Below are positions 11,790 to 24,104 of a stretch of DNA of 64,000 nt, piece after piece. The notes under the pieces were generated by a model. The model did no database searches. It was not told the DNA's origin and was given only the letters and a program-made list of their open reading frames with translations. The stretch is from Petrolisthes cinctipes (Eukaryota > Arthropoda > Malacostraca > Decapoda > Porcellanidae), in the NCBI GenBank assembly GCA_033782935.1, contig JAWQEG010000287.1, positions 1,054,001 to 1,118,000 on the forward strand. Reading direction: 5' to 3'. How positions within the stretch are numbered: position 1 is the stretch's first letter; every line of letters starts with the position of its first letter. Made by a program: the position numbers and the translations under genes.

Positions 11790-14700
11790 GCCCAAAACAT
11801 GCTAAAAATCGATATTCTAGGTGTCCAAAGTCGATATATGCATGCATCTTCTGTACCGGTTTATATCTCAAATTCAGACTCAAAACACCTGAAAATTCGA
11901 AATTTTTTGGATCACAGAATCGATCTGTACATACCTACTCAGTGTTAGAGTATTTTCAAAATACAGGCCTAAAACATGCTGAAAATCGATATTTTGGGTG
12001 CCCAAAGTCAATATGTGTATGCATCTTCTGTACCCGTTTATATCCCAAATTCAGGCTCAAAACACCCGAAAATTCGATATTTTTTGGGTCCCAAAAGCGA
12101 TCTGTACATGCCTATTCAGTGCTAGAATGATTTCAAAATATATGCTCAAAACATGCTAAAAATCGATATTCTAGGTGTCCAAAGTCGATATGTGCATGCA
12201 TCTTCTGTACCGGTTTATATCTCAAATTCAGACTCAAAATACCTGAAAATTCGATATTTTTGGATCCCAGAATCGATCTGTACATACCTACTCAGTGTTA
12301 GAGTATTTTCAAAATACAGGCCTAAAACATGCTGAAAATCGATATTTTAGGTGCCCAAAGTCAATATGTGTATGCATCTTCTGTACCCGTTTATATCCCA
12401 AATTCAGGCTCAAAAACACCGGAAAATTCGATATTTTTAGGTCCCAGAAGCGATCTGTACATGCCTACTCAGTGCTAGAATATTTTCAAAATATAGGCCC
12501 AAAACATGCTAAAAATCGATATTTTAGGTGCCCAAAGTCGATATGTTCATGCATATTCTGTACCCGTTTATATCTCAAATTCAGGACCAAAACCCCCGAA
12601 AATTCGATATTTTTGGGTCCCAGATGCGATCTGTATATGCCAACTCCGTGTTAGAGTATTTTCAAAATATAGGCCCAAAACATGCAGAAAATCGATAATT
12701 TAGGTGCCTAAAGTCGATATGTGTATGCATCTTCTGTACCCGTTTATATCTCAAAATCAGGACCAAAACACCCGGAAATTCAATATTTTTGGGTCTCAAA
12801 AGCGATCTGTAGATGCCTACTCAGTGCTAGAATGCTTTCAAAATATAGGCTCAAAACATGCTAAAAATCGATATTCTAGGTGTTTAAAGTCGATATGTCC
12901 ATGCATCTTCTGTACCGGTTTATATCTCAAATTCTGGTTCAAAACACCTGAAAATTCGATATTTTTGGATTCCAGAATCGATCTGTACATACCTACTTAG
13001 TGTTAGAGTATTTTCAAAATACAGGTCCAAAACATGCTGAAAATCGATATTTTAGGTGCCCAAAGTCAATATGTGTATGCATATTCTGTACCCGTTTATA
13101 TCTCAAATTCAGGCTCAAAACACCCGAAAATTGGATATTTTTGGGTCCCAGAAGCGATCTGTACATGCCTACTCAGTGCTAGAATGTTTTCAAAATATAG
13201 GCTCAAAACATGCTATAAATCGATATTTTATGTGTCCCAAGTCGATATGTGCATGCATCTTCTGTACCCGTTTATATCCCAAATTCAGGCTCAAAACACC
13301 CGAAAATTCGATATTTTTGGGTCCCAGAAGCGATCTGTACATGCCTACTCAGTGCTAGAATATTTTCAAAATATAGGCCCAAAACATGCTAGAAATCGAT
13401 ATTATAGGTGCCCAAAGTCAATATGTGTATGCATCTTCTGTTCCCGTTTATATCCAAATTTCAGGCTCAAAAAACCCGAAAATTGTATATTTTTGAATCC
13501 CAGAAGCTATCTGTACATGCCTACTCAGTGCTAGAATAATTTCAAAATATATGCTCAAAACATGCTAAAAATCGATATTCTAGGTGTCCAAAGTCGATAT
13601 ATGCATACATCTTCTGTACCGGTTTATATCTCAAATTCAGACTCAAAACACCTGAAAATTCGATATTTTTTGGATCACAGAATCGATCTGTACATACCTA
13701 CTCAGTGTTAGAGTATTTTCAAAATACAGGCCTAAAACATGCTGAAAATCGATATTTTGGGTGCCCAAAGTCAATATGTGTATGCATCTTCTGTACCCGT
13801 TTATATCCCAATTTCAGGCTCAAAACACCCGAAAATTCGATATTTTTTGGGTCCCAAAAGCGATCTGTACATGCCTATTCAGTGCTAGAATGATTTCAAA
13901 ATATAGGCTCAAAACATGCTAAAAATCGATATTCTAGGTGTCCAAAGTCGATATGTGCATGCATCTTCTGTACCGGTTTATATCTCAAATTCAGACTCAA
14001 AATACCTGAAAATTCGATATTTTTGGATCCCAGAATCGATCTGTACATACCTACTCAGTGTTAGAGTATTTTCAAAATACAGGCCTAAAACATGCTGAAA
14101 ATCGATATTTTAGGTGCCCAAAGTCAATATGTGTATGCATCTTCTGTACCCGTTTATATCCCAAATTCAGGCTCAAAAACACCGGAAAATTCGATATTTT
14201 TAGGTCCCAGAAGCGATCTGTACATGCCTACTCAGTGCTAGAATATTTTCAAAATATAGGCCCAAAACATGCTAAAAATCGATATTTTCGGTGCCAAAAG
14301 TCGATATGTTCATGCATATTCTGTACCCGTTTATATCTCAAATTCAGGACCAAAACCCCCGAAAATTCGATATTTTTGGGTCCCAGATGCGATCTGTATA
14401 TGCCAACTCCGTGTTAGAGTATTTTCAAAATATAGGCCCAAAACATGCAAAAAATCGATAATTTAGGTGCCTAAAGTCGATATGTGTATGCATCTTCTGT
14501 ACCCGTTTATATCTCAAAATCAGGACCAAAACACCCGGAAATTCAATATTTTTGGGTCTCAAAAGCGATCTGTACATGCCTACTCAGTGCTAGAATGCTT
14601 TCAAAATATAGGCTCAAAACATGCTAAAAATCGATATTCTAGGTGTTTAAAGTCGATATGTCCATGCATCTTCTGTACCGGTTTATATCTCAAATTCTGG

Positions 14701-16227
14701 CTCAAAACACCCTCAAATTCGATATTTTTGGATCCCAGAATAGATCTGTACATACCTACTTAGTGTTAGAGTATTTTCAAAATACAGGTCCAAAACATGC
14801 TGAAAATCGATATTTTAGGTGCCCAAAGTCAATATGTGTATGCATATTCTGTACCCGTTTATATCTCAAATTCAGGCTCAAAACACCCGAAAATTGGATA
14901 TTTTTGGGTCCCAGAAGCGATCTGTACATGCCTACTCAGTGCTAGAATGTTTTCAAAATATAGGCTCAAAACATGCTATAAATCGATATTTTATGTGTCC
15001 CAAGTCGATATGTGCATGCATCTTCTGTACCCGTTTATATCCCAAATTCAGGCTCAAAACACCCGAAAATTCGATATTTTTGGGTCCCAGAAGCGATCTG
15101 TACATGCCTACTCAGTGCTAGAATATTTTCAAAATATAGGCCCAAAACATGCTAGAAATCGATATTATAGGTGCCCAAAGTCAATATGTGTATGCATCTT
15201 CTGTTCCCGTTTATATCCAAAATTCAGGCTCAAAAAACCCGAAAATTATATATTTTTGAATCCCAGAAGCTATCTGTACATGCCTACTCAGTGCTAGAAT
15301 AATTTCAAAATATATGCTCAAAACATGCTAAAAATCGATATTCTAGGTGTCCAAAGTCGATATATGCATGCATCTTCTGTACCGGTTTATATCTCAAATT
15401 CAGACTCAAAACACCTGAAAATTCGATATTTTTTGGATCACAGAATCGATCTGTACATACCTACTCAGTGTTAGAGTATTTTCAAAATACAGGCCTAAAA
15501 CATGCTGAAAATCGATATTTTAGGTGCCCAAAGTCAATATGTGTATGCATCTTCTGTACCCGTTTATAACCCAAATTCAGGCTCAAAACACCGGAAAATT
15601 CGATATTTTTAGGTCCCAGAAGCGATCTGTACATGCCTACTCAGTGCTAGAATATTTTCAAAATATAGGCCCAAAACATACTAAAAATCGATATTTTAGG
15701 TGCCAAAAGTCGATATGTTCATGCATATTCTGTACCCGTTTATATCTCAAATTCAGGACCAAAACACCCGGAAATTCAATATTTTTGGGTCCCAAAAGCG
15801 ATCTGTACATGCCTACTCAGTGCTAGAATGCTTTCAAAATATAGGCTCAAAACATGCTAAAAATCGATATTCTAGGTGTTTAAAGTCGATATGTCCATGC
15901 ATCTTCTGTACCGGTTTATATCTCAAATTCTGGCTCAAAACACCCTCAAATTCGATATTTTTGGATCCCAGAATCGATCTGTACATACCTACTTAGTGTT
16001 AGAGTATTTTCAAAATACAGGTCCAAAACATGCTGAAAATCGATATTTTAGGTGCCCAAAGTCAATATGTGTATGCATATTCTGTACCCGTTTATATCTC
16101 AAATTCAGGCTCAAAACACCCGAAAATTGGATATTTTTGGGTCCCAGAAGCGATCTGTACATGCCTACTCAGTGCTAGAATATTTTCAAAATATAGACTC
16201 AAAACATGCTATAAATCGATATTTTAG
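11790..16227. repeat. 1,763-bp (10-monomer) higher-order repeat, ~2.5 copies
   Basis: The variant order repeats at an offset of 1763 bp. Copy 1 is about 11790-13552, copy 2 about 13553-15315, and copy 3 runs from about 15316 to 16227. Copies 1 and 2 differ at only scattered bases. Copy 3 is collapsed: alignment to copy 2 shifts from 1763 to 1409 and then 1233 bp, meaning two monomers and then one monomer were lost. Useful markers are GATATTCTAGGTGTCC monomers at 11813, 13576 and 15339, and GTTTAAAGTCGATATGTCC at 12883, 14646 and 15879. Confidence 0.8.
13156..13331. repeat. Representative 176-bp satellite monomer, an 88+88 dimer
   Basis: A typical monomer, measured from GATCTG at 13156 to the next GATCTG at 13332. 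Half-unit A spans 13198-13285 and half-unit B spans 13286-13373 in this phase. In consensus form the two halves align over 88 positions with no gap and about 60 identical bases. Shared blocks include GGC-CAAAACA, AAA-TCGATATTTT, CCCA-A, CGAT-TGT-CATGC and TCAAA near the end. The 176-bp unit therefore arose by duplication of an 88-bp ancestor followed by divergence. Because 176 is not divisible by three, successive monomers are read in rotating frames. Confidence 0.85.
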
Positions 16228-18049
16228 GTGCCCAAAGTTAATATGTGTTTGTATCTTCTGTACCCGTTTATATATCAAATTCAGGCTCAAAACACCCGAA
16301 AATTCAAAATTTTTGGGTCTCAGAAGCGCTCTGTACATGCCTACTCAGTGTTAGAGTATTTTCAAAATAAAGGCCCAAAACATGCAGAAAATCGATATTT
16401 TAGGTGCCTAAAGTCAATATGTGTATGCATCTTCTGTACCCGTTTATATCTCAAATTCAGGCTCAAAACACCCAAATAATCGAATTTTTGGGTCCCAGAA
16501 GCAATCTGTAAATGGCTACTCAGTGCTAGAATATTTTAAAAATATAGGCCCAAAACATACTAAAAATCGATATTTTAGGTGCCCAAAGTCGATACGTTAA
16601 TGCATATTCTGTACCCGTTTATACCTCCAATTCAGGCTCAAAACACCCGAAAATTCGATATTTTTGGGTTCCAGAAGCGATCTGTACATGCCTACTCAGT
16701 GCTAGAATGCTTTCAAAATATAGGTTCAAAACATGCTAAAAATCGATCTTTTAGGTGCCCAAAGTCGATATGTTCATGCATATTCTGTCCCCGTTTATAT
16801 CTTAAATTCAAGCTCAAAACTCCCGAAAATTCGATATTTTTCGGCCCCAGAAGCGATCTGTACGTGCCAGCTCCGTGTTAGTGTATTTTCAAAATACAGG
16901 CTCAAAACATGCTCAAAATCGATATTTTCAGATGCACAAAGTCAATATGTGTATGCATATTCTGTACCCGTTTATATCCCAAATTCTGGCTCAAAACACC
17001 CGAAAATTCAATACTTTTGGGTCCCAGAAGCGATCTGTACATGCCTACTCAGTGCTAGAATATTTTAAAAATATAGTTCCAAAACAAGCCAAAAATCGAT
17101 ATTTTAGGTGCCCAAACTCAATATGTGTATGCATCTTCTGTTTCCGTTTATATTTCAAATTCAGGCTCAAAACACCCAAAAATTCGATATTTTTGGGTCC
17201 CAGAAGCGATCTGTACATGCCTACTCAGTGCTAGAATATTTTCAAAATATAGGCCCAAAACATGCTAAAAATCGATATTTTAGGTGCCCAATGTCGATAT
17301 GTTCATTTATATTCTGTACCCGTATATATCTCAAATTCAGGCTCAAAACCCCAGAAAATTCGATATTTTCGGGTCCCAGAAGCGATCTGTAAATGCCTAC
17401 TTAGTGCTAGACTTTTTTCAATATATAGGCCCAAAACATGCTAAAAATCGATATTTTAGGTGCCCAAAGTCGATATATGCATGCATCTTCTGTACCCGTT
17501 TATATCTCAAATTCAGGACCAAAACACCCGGAAATTCGATATTTTTTGGTCCCAGGAGCGATCTGTACGTGCCAGCTCCGTGTTAGAGTATTTTCAAAAT
17601 ACAGGCCCAAAACATGCTCAAAATCGATATTTCAGGTGCACAAAGTCAATATGTGTATGCATATTCTGTACCCGTTTATATCCCAAATTCAGGCTCAAAA
17701 CACCCAAAAATTCGATATTTTTGGGTCCCATAAGCGATCTGTACATGCCTACTCAGTGCTAGAATATTTTTAAAATATAGGCCCAAAACATGCTAAAAAT
17801 CGATATTTCGAGTGCTCAAAGTCGATAGGTGCATACATCTTCAGAACCCGTTTATATCTCAAATTCTGGCTCAAAACACCCGAAAATTTGATATTTTTGG
17901 GTCCTAGAAGCGATCTGTACATGCCTACTCCGTGTTATAGTATTTTCAAAATATAGGCCCAAAACATGCAGAAAATCGATATTTTAGGTGCCTAAAGTCT
18001 ATTTGTGTATGCATCTTCTGTACCCGTTTATATCTCAAATTCAGGTTCA

Positions 18050-18061
18050 AAACAAACATAA
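18050..18061. repeat. LINE target-site duplication, left copy
   Basis: AAACAAACATAA lies directly next to the poly(T) run and matches 24559-24570 base for base. The same 12-mer occurs uninterrupted in the monomer at 25438, followed by ATTCGAT as at the right flank. This supports insertion by target-primed reverse transcription. Confidence 0.9.
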
Positions 18062-18082
18062 TTTTTTTTTTTTTTTTTTTTT

Positions 18083-18336
18083 AATTGATGCCATTAGGCA
18101 TCTGGCAGCGCAACAACAATGGTCATATACCGCCCAACATATAAAGGTCATCTACATCATTAATAAAATATGTACAAAAATTAAATAATTTTCACTACCT
18201 CAAAAGGGAGAAGCAGCATGAATAAAACCCACGTCTTCCAAAAGATCATATATTAATGAAATAACCTATTTAAGTTAGATATATACAAGAATTGAAATAT
18301 TAACGAAAGAAACATTAAACTTTAACTACCTAAAAA
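18083..18336 (-). other. LINE 3' UTR with terminal hairpin next to poly(A)
   Basis: About 250 bp between the ORF2 stop and the poly(A) tail with no coding potential. A perfect 6-bp stem with 4-nt loop, GATGCC-ATTA-GGCATC, lies at 18087-18102, only four bases from the poly(A) run. Structured 3' ends recognised by the element's own reverse transcriptase are known for some LINEs; that role here is inference. No canonical AATAAA sits immediately upstream of the tail. Confidence 0.7.
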
Positions 18337-21300
18337 TTAATAGCCATAAATACAATAAAATTCACAATTTGTGGAGAAGGCCAGCCTCCTCCACATTGGA
18401 GAGGGTGTTCCCTCCCACACAACAAGCCTCCTCCCCGAGCACCTGGAAGAGACTGTAAGAACCGTCACCCTTCGGTACTCGGAGAGGTGCCTATGACGAA
18501 GGTCCCCAAGGCTGGGACACTCGACAATAAGATGCCGTACTGTCAAAGGGACCAGACAATCATCACAGTAGGGAGGGTGAGCCCTCTCCATTAAAAAGCA
18601 ATGAGTCAATAATGTGTGGCCAATGCGGAGACGGACAAGAGCCGTCTCCCACCGGCGGGACAGGCCACTGTAGCTCCACAATCCAAGGCGCAGATGTCAC
18701 GGAGCTTGTTAGCCCCGATGGCGTCCCATCTGTCCTGCCAGCAGGAACGAACGGTAGCATCTATGTAGGGTCGAAGGTCCACTGCAGGAACAGGATGATG
18801 CCTGGCAGGAGGCCGGGAATTGGAGACCACAGCCTTAGCCAGGGCGTCAGCCCGCTCATTCCCAGCAACACCTACATGGGCCGGGGCCCAACAAAAAGTG
18901 ACTTTGCGGCCACAACGACCCAGGAGGACAAGCCACTCAAGAATGGCCAACACCAGGGGATGGGTAGAGTTAAAATTGCACAAGGCCTGCAAGGCACTAC
19001 AGGAATCGCTAAAAATAGTAAACGAAGGCTGAGGGAGAGTAAAAATCACTTGGAGGGCATATAAAATGGCCGAGAGCTCAGCAGTAAAAATGGACATGAC
19101 AGAAGGGAGCCTGCCTCCACGGCAAAAGTCAGGAAAGACAACTCCAAAGCCAACTCCAGCATCAGACTTTGACCCATCAGTATACACAGGGAGGGATTCC
19201 CTGTGAGTGAAGGCATGTTCTAAAAAGAGGGAACGAGCCACTGGAGGAAGAAGAAATTCCTTCTTGTCTGTAAAGCAGGTGCAGGGGAAAACTTCTGGAA
19301 GAAGCCATGGAGCCACCCTGGGGACCCTCACAGGACAAATCTGAAAGTCATCTATGCCCATCTCCTCCATAGCCTTTCTGACCCGGAAGCCAAAGGGCCA
19401 TGGTGCACGAGAATGTAAAAGGTAGTACTGAGACATGATATCAGATGACACCGCCAAGCAAGGTAGGGAGTCAGGAAGTCGATGTAATCGATGCCAACAA
19501 CGAACCATCAAGGACTGGCGATGGAGATCGAGAGGTGGCTCATTAGCGTCCACCAGGAGACTGGGGATTGGGGACGACCTAAAGGCTCCGGTCGCCAGAC
19601 GTACTCTAGCATTATGAACAGGGTCTAAAACTCTGAGACGGGCATCGGTGGCAGAAGAGTACACCTCACACCCTTAGTCGAGTTTTGACCTAATAACAAC
19701 ATGGTATAGGCGGAGGAGGGTGGCCCGATCAGCCCCCCAGGATGTATGGCTCAGGACCCTCAACAGGTTAAGAGCCTTGAGGCAAGAGACCTTAAGTGTA
19801 CGTAAGTGGGGAACCCAAGTCAAACGTTTGTCAAAAAGGAGACCCAAAAAGCGAGTCTCCTCGACACATCGTATCCGATGACCATACATGAATAAGTCCG
19901 GATCCGGGTGGATGCCTCGGAAGCGGCAGAAGTGCATAGCAACTGTCTTGGAAGGAGAAAATCGAAACCCATGAGAATCAGTCCAACGTGACACCCTGTC
20001 AAGGGCAAGCTGCATGCGCCGCTCCGCCACTGGCATACGGGAAGCAGCAAACCAGACTGCTAGGTCGTCAATGTACATCGAGTTAGCTATGCCGTCTGGA
20101 AGGGATGAGGCAATGGCATTAATTGCTACTGCAAACAATGTGACACTGAGGACGCTTTCCTGGGGGACGCCCTCCTCCTGTGCAACAGATGCTGAGTGGG
20201 TTGTACCAACCCTCACAGAAAAACTGCGACCACTGAGAAACTCCTTAAGAAAGCGTGGAAGGCGAACCCGCAGGCCATATAAATGGAGTTGCTGCAGGAT
20301 GCCATATTGCCATGTAGTGTCATAGGCTTTTTCTAAATCAAAGAATACACAGACAAGGTGTTGATGTCGTGCAAAAGCCTCACATGCAGCAGCTTCCAAC
20401 CTGACCAGAGCATCTGTAGTGGAACGGTATTTACGAAAGCCAGACTGGGACGGAGACAGAAAATCACCCCGTTCCAAGAAGTATACCAGTCTGACATTCA
20501 CCATCTTTTCAAATAGTTTACAGAGACAGGAGGTCAAGGCAATTGGTCGATAATTGAGGGCAACACCAGAGTCCTTGCCCGGCTTGAGAAAAGGAAGGAT
20601 GGTAGCAACCCTCCACCCAGAAGGGAAGACACCCTCCAGCCAGATTCTGTTATATACAGCTAAAAGAAATGAGATCGCTTCCTCACCCAAGTGTCGTAAC
20701 ATTGCATATGGGATGTTGTCTGGCCCAGGAGAAGTGTCGCCGCAGAGAGAGAGAGCAGAATGCAGGTCTCTCAGGGTGAATATATGGTTATAACTTTCAT
20801 TCTCGTTCCCTATGAAATCCAGGACTGTACGCTCCTTGGCTCTTAACTCATGCCTGACAGCCAGAGGTCGAGAGTCACGGCTGGAGACCTTTGCAAAAGC
20901 CTCCACCATGGTATTGGCAACTGTCAAACCATCCATGATCTTAATTCCATTGACCTTAAGTACAGGTGGAGAACTAGGAGAAAACTTCCCCGCCATCTTA
21001 CGGACTCTCCTGAACACTTGGGTGAGTGGAGTTTTAGTATTAATTGAAGACACATAGGCCTTCCAAGATGCACGTCGGGCCTCTTTTAAAATTCGTCTAG
21101 CCCGAGCCCTTGCCCGTCGGAAGTCCTCTAAAAGAGTTGGGTCCCCACGATTGCGACGAAGGCGAGAGAAAGCAGTGCGCTTCTCCCGCACAGCAGTGGT
21201 GCAGACTGGTGACCACCAAGGGACAGGACGTTTGGGAAAGTAGCCAGAAGTTCTAGGGATAGAGTTGAGAGCAGCAGAGTGGAGCATATCAGTGAAATAT

Positions 21301-22103
21301 GTTACAGCCTCGTCAGAGCTACCGAAATCGGCTACAGAAGAGACCGAAGAAGTTAGCTCTCTAAAAAACTGCCAGTCAGCCTTCTCTAATTTCCACCTAG
21401 GAAGACGAGACTGTGGTTCGTACCTGTTACCTTCTAGAAGTATAGGGAAATGGTCACTGCCATATAAGTCAGGCAACACTCTCCAAGTAAAATCCAACAG
21501 AGCACTGGGTGAGCAAAGGGAAATGTCAATGGCGGTAAAAGTCCCAGTAGGGCTATTAAAATGTGTCACATCTCCCGTATTTAAAACCCCTAATCCCTCA
21601 TCCTCAATAAAGGAAGCCAATAAAACACCCCTGGGGTTGACCGAACTGTCACCCCACAGAGGATGACGACCATTAAAATCACCCAATAAAATAAAGGGAG
21701 ATGGAAGGTCCCGTACAAGATGGTTGAGATCACCCCTCTCAACTGTAACACTGGGAGGAAGGTATAGACTGCATACAGTGTACGGGCGGTCCATAAAAAC
21801 CTTAACTGCAACAGCCTGGAGCGGAGTGTCAAGCTCCAGGCTCGTGCATGGAATATCTCGGCGAACTAGGATGGCAGAGCCACCATGATGACCCTGCCCA
21901 TCAAATGAATTGGAATAAAATGCTGAGTATGCTGGAGGACTGGCAGGAATGTAGTCCCCAAGCATTGTCTCTTGGAGAGAAACACATGCCGGAGAGAAGC
22001 TAGAGAGAAGAACGCGCAGTTCCTCCCAAGAAGCACGCAAGCCACGGCAATTCCACTGAAGGACCTTGAACGGTGTTACTTTAGTACTGATTTTTGGGAA
22101 GCC
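18337..22103 (-). pseudogene. LINE ORF2: endonuclease-RT-RNase H polyprotein (disrupted)
   Basis: About 1,250 codons of ORF2 in three broken pieces. Numbering from the leucine codon at 22040, the AP-endonuclease covers roughly 1-205 with QET (Glu24), GDFN (Asp121, Asn123) and SDH (Asp196, His197). Reverse transcriptase covers about 480-740 with FFDLEKAYD (Asp568) and YIDD (656-659); the GVPQ motif is followed by Glu628 where the family has Gly. An in-frame TAA at 19674-19676 interrupts the conserved KLD-x-GC region at a position that is normally Tyr. The next piece (18606-19673, same frame) carries RNase H: TDGS at about 19178, AELSA, FSDS and NERAD. A frameshift, apparently one lost base near 18680-18690, then leads to the C-terminal piece ending at 18337 with C-x2-C-x7-H-x4-C. 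The frame opens after a TGA at 22104-22106 and has no ATG before the endonuclease domain. It overlaps the ORF1 end by 28 bp. Confidence 0.92.
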
Positions 22104-24104
22104 TCACGGAGGTACTTCCCACTACCACCTCGACCTGAGGGTTTATTCAAACAATAAGATTTGTCTAATCCTGGGCCACTAGAAGAAGAGCGAACCCGAG
22201 GAGTAGTACTTGGGGCAGTAATTGGGATCCGTAGACGAGCCCCTGAAGCATCTGATATGTTAGAAGAAGATGAAGGTATATGAGATGGGATATTCTTTGA
22301 AACAATTACATTGGTTCTGTCCTGTACAGCAGTGGTATCACTGACACAGGCAGATACATCAACATCCATAATACAGGTGGTAGAATCACTCCGCTGCTCA
22401 AGCGGAAGAGAAAGTGAATCTTTTGAAGTCACAACATCCGTGGCATCCACATTAACTTCACGCCCCTCTGATGATCCCGAAGGAAGCTTGCGAGGAGGAA
22501 CTTCTGTTGAATCAAGAGATTCATCAGAGCCACGAGAACGCTTCTGGTGAAATTGAGAGGAAACTATGGATGAGTCCACAGAGATGGTTGCCTCACAAGG
22601 TGGAACATCTATAGAGTCAAGTGCCTCAGAGGAACCACGAAGGCGTCTCTGTGGCAGTTTAGGTGACTTAAGTTTCCTTTTGGGAGAGCGTGTGGCAGCG
22701 TGAACCTCTACCACATGGACACCTTTAGGTAAAGTCTGAGAATTGTCATCAGTTGAAGGGTCACCAGAATGAGTGTCTGATAAAGTTTCCAAGACAGAGA
22801 AACTATTATGTAGAGTAACCTTAGAAACGTTCTCACTAGAGCAAGAAGTAGCTGCCTCTTGAGAGGGTTGAGAGGGTGCTGCAACCAATTATAGGGCGAA
22901 GGGAGGAGGCGTATGTCTTCACACCACCATCCTTCTGTCGCCTGAAGTTGAGTTGCCGTCTGGCACTACCTATGCTAATGAATTGAGTATTAGCCAAGTG
23001 GAGGATATCCTGCTCAAGTAGGTACATCTTACATTGGCGAGAACGCAAGGGGTGAGAATCTCTGCAGTAAAAGCAGTAACTCTCTGACAGACACTCAGAA
23101 GTAAGATGTGAGTCAAGAGCAGAACAATTACCACACCGGGAACGGTTGTTGCAGTTCCTTTTCCCATGACCAAACTCATAACAACAGAAACACTGTAGGG
23201 GACGCTCAACAAAAGGCTTCACCTCAAATGAGGTGGGGTTAATGTTAATGCGATCTGGGATATGCGAGCCATAGAAAGTGAGGATGATCATATTTTTACT
23301 GCCTTTCATCTTCGTTACTCGTTGGACACTGTCTGGGCACATAGCGAGAATGTCCTCTTCAGAGAATTCATACAGGTCCTCATTATATATACGCCCCTTG
23401 CTATAATTAAATGTTCGATGTAGTTTAATAGATTCAAACATGCTATCAGAAGGACAGGGGAGATTGAGGAGCATCATGGCCTGTGTAAGATCTTTGGCTC
23501 TGATCAAAACGCCCTTACCATATTTCTTTATGTGGCCCATTGGTAATAATCCAATTTCTTTCTCAAGATACCGGGAACCATGGATAATGTTACCATGTCC
23601 CTCCCTGTAGTAAGCCACAAACCAAAAGGGTGTAGGAACCCGACGTTCCTTTGGGACATGGTCTGCAGAATCATCAAATATATTAGGGCAGTAATCATTG
23701 TCACTGTCAACTACATTGATGGACCGTATCATCTGAACTTTACAATGAGTATCCCCCACCGTCAGAGAATCTTTTGACTCAAATGCTGCTTTGGCAGCAG
23801 CATTTGTATTGAAAGTAATATAGCACCAATTAGACCTACAATCACTGTCATATGTGATTCGGATTTGGAGGACTACTACAAAGCACTTAAAAATGGAGTG
23901 GATAGCGCCATAGGTAAAGGATGCAAGTACATTCTTTAACATTAACGTGTCCAAATCGTTAACAGGGTTCTTCGACACAAGACCCGACCTGCTAGGTCTA
24001 CTCATATTTGCAGCTTTCTGCATCTTACCACGACCAGAGAGTGACGTCTCGTGGGCCTGGTCGACCACCGCTCGAGGAAGAGATTGGGGCTTTTCTGTAT
24101 CCAT
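22076..24104 (-). pseudogene. LINE ORF1: RNA-binding zinc-knuckle (Gag-like) protein, frameshifted
   Basis: The first piece, 22836-24104 (422 codons), starts at the first possible ATG; an in-frame TGA lies two codons upstream. Residues about 68-127 look like a degenerate RRM (CYITF RNP1-like strand). Residues 305-358 hold three zinc knuckles: C305-C308-H313-C318, C324-C327-H333-C338 and C344-C347-H351-C358. This is the normal arrangement in ORF1 of Jockey- and I-group LINEs, which binds element RNA. After about residue 406 the sensible reading moves to another frame (22076-22888, about 270 codons, Ser/Thr-rich and acidic with a basic KRKLKSPK patch). A TAA lies just before the switch, consistent with a single extra base near 22882-22892. 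The open frame after the shift ends at TAA 22076-22078 and overlaps ORF2. The broken frame could instead be two ORFs, but an indel is simpler. Confidence 0.85.

Larger units (their letters stand above)
2948..18061. repeat. 176-bp satellite array, block 2 (MITE to LINE)
   Basis: Continuous 176-bp monomers with the left-hand subfamily motif TTTTTGGGTCCC; I saw no 147- or 158-bp variants here. Sub-variants mix along the array, for example CCGTGTTAGAGT versus CAGTGCTAGAAT, GTCAATATGTGTATGC versus GTCGATATGTGCATGC, and TTCGGG versus TTTGGG. Similarity at offsets that are multiples of 176 (880, 1763, 2817, 2993) shows repeated multimer duplication. The last monomer is cut at 18061 by the LINE and resumes at 24559. 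Apart from repeat-shadow frames no gene is visible. Confidence 0.95.

Noticed and set aside
1..18049. CRISPR-like array of direct repeats
   Set aside because: The whole 176-bp unit is repeated without unique spacers and without cas genes, in an animal-type sequence with a LINE and a Gypsy element.
111..18188. Many plus-strand ORFs of 60-166 codons in the satellite
   Set aside because: They repeat every 176 bp or every three monomers with the same peptide blocks in rotating phase. No domain, no codon bias and no conserved start are visible, so they are repeat shadows.
18612..19064. 150-codon plus-strand ORF opposite LINE ORF2
   Set aside because: Antisense to the RNase H region; the minus-strand frame has all conserved RNase H motifs, so this is a shadow.
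20014..21666. Several plus-strand ORFs of 65-133 codons opposite the RT and endonuclease
   Set aside because: Antisense shadows of ORF2 without recognisable domains.
22076..22888. Treating the 270-codon frame after ORF1 as a separate gene
   Set aside because: It has no ATG start, is preceded directly by a stop in frame, and continues the expected C-terminal part of ORF1 after a single-base shift.
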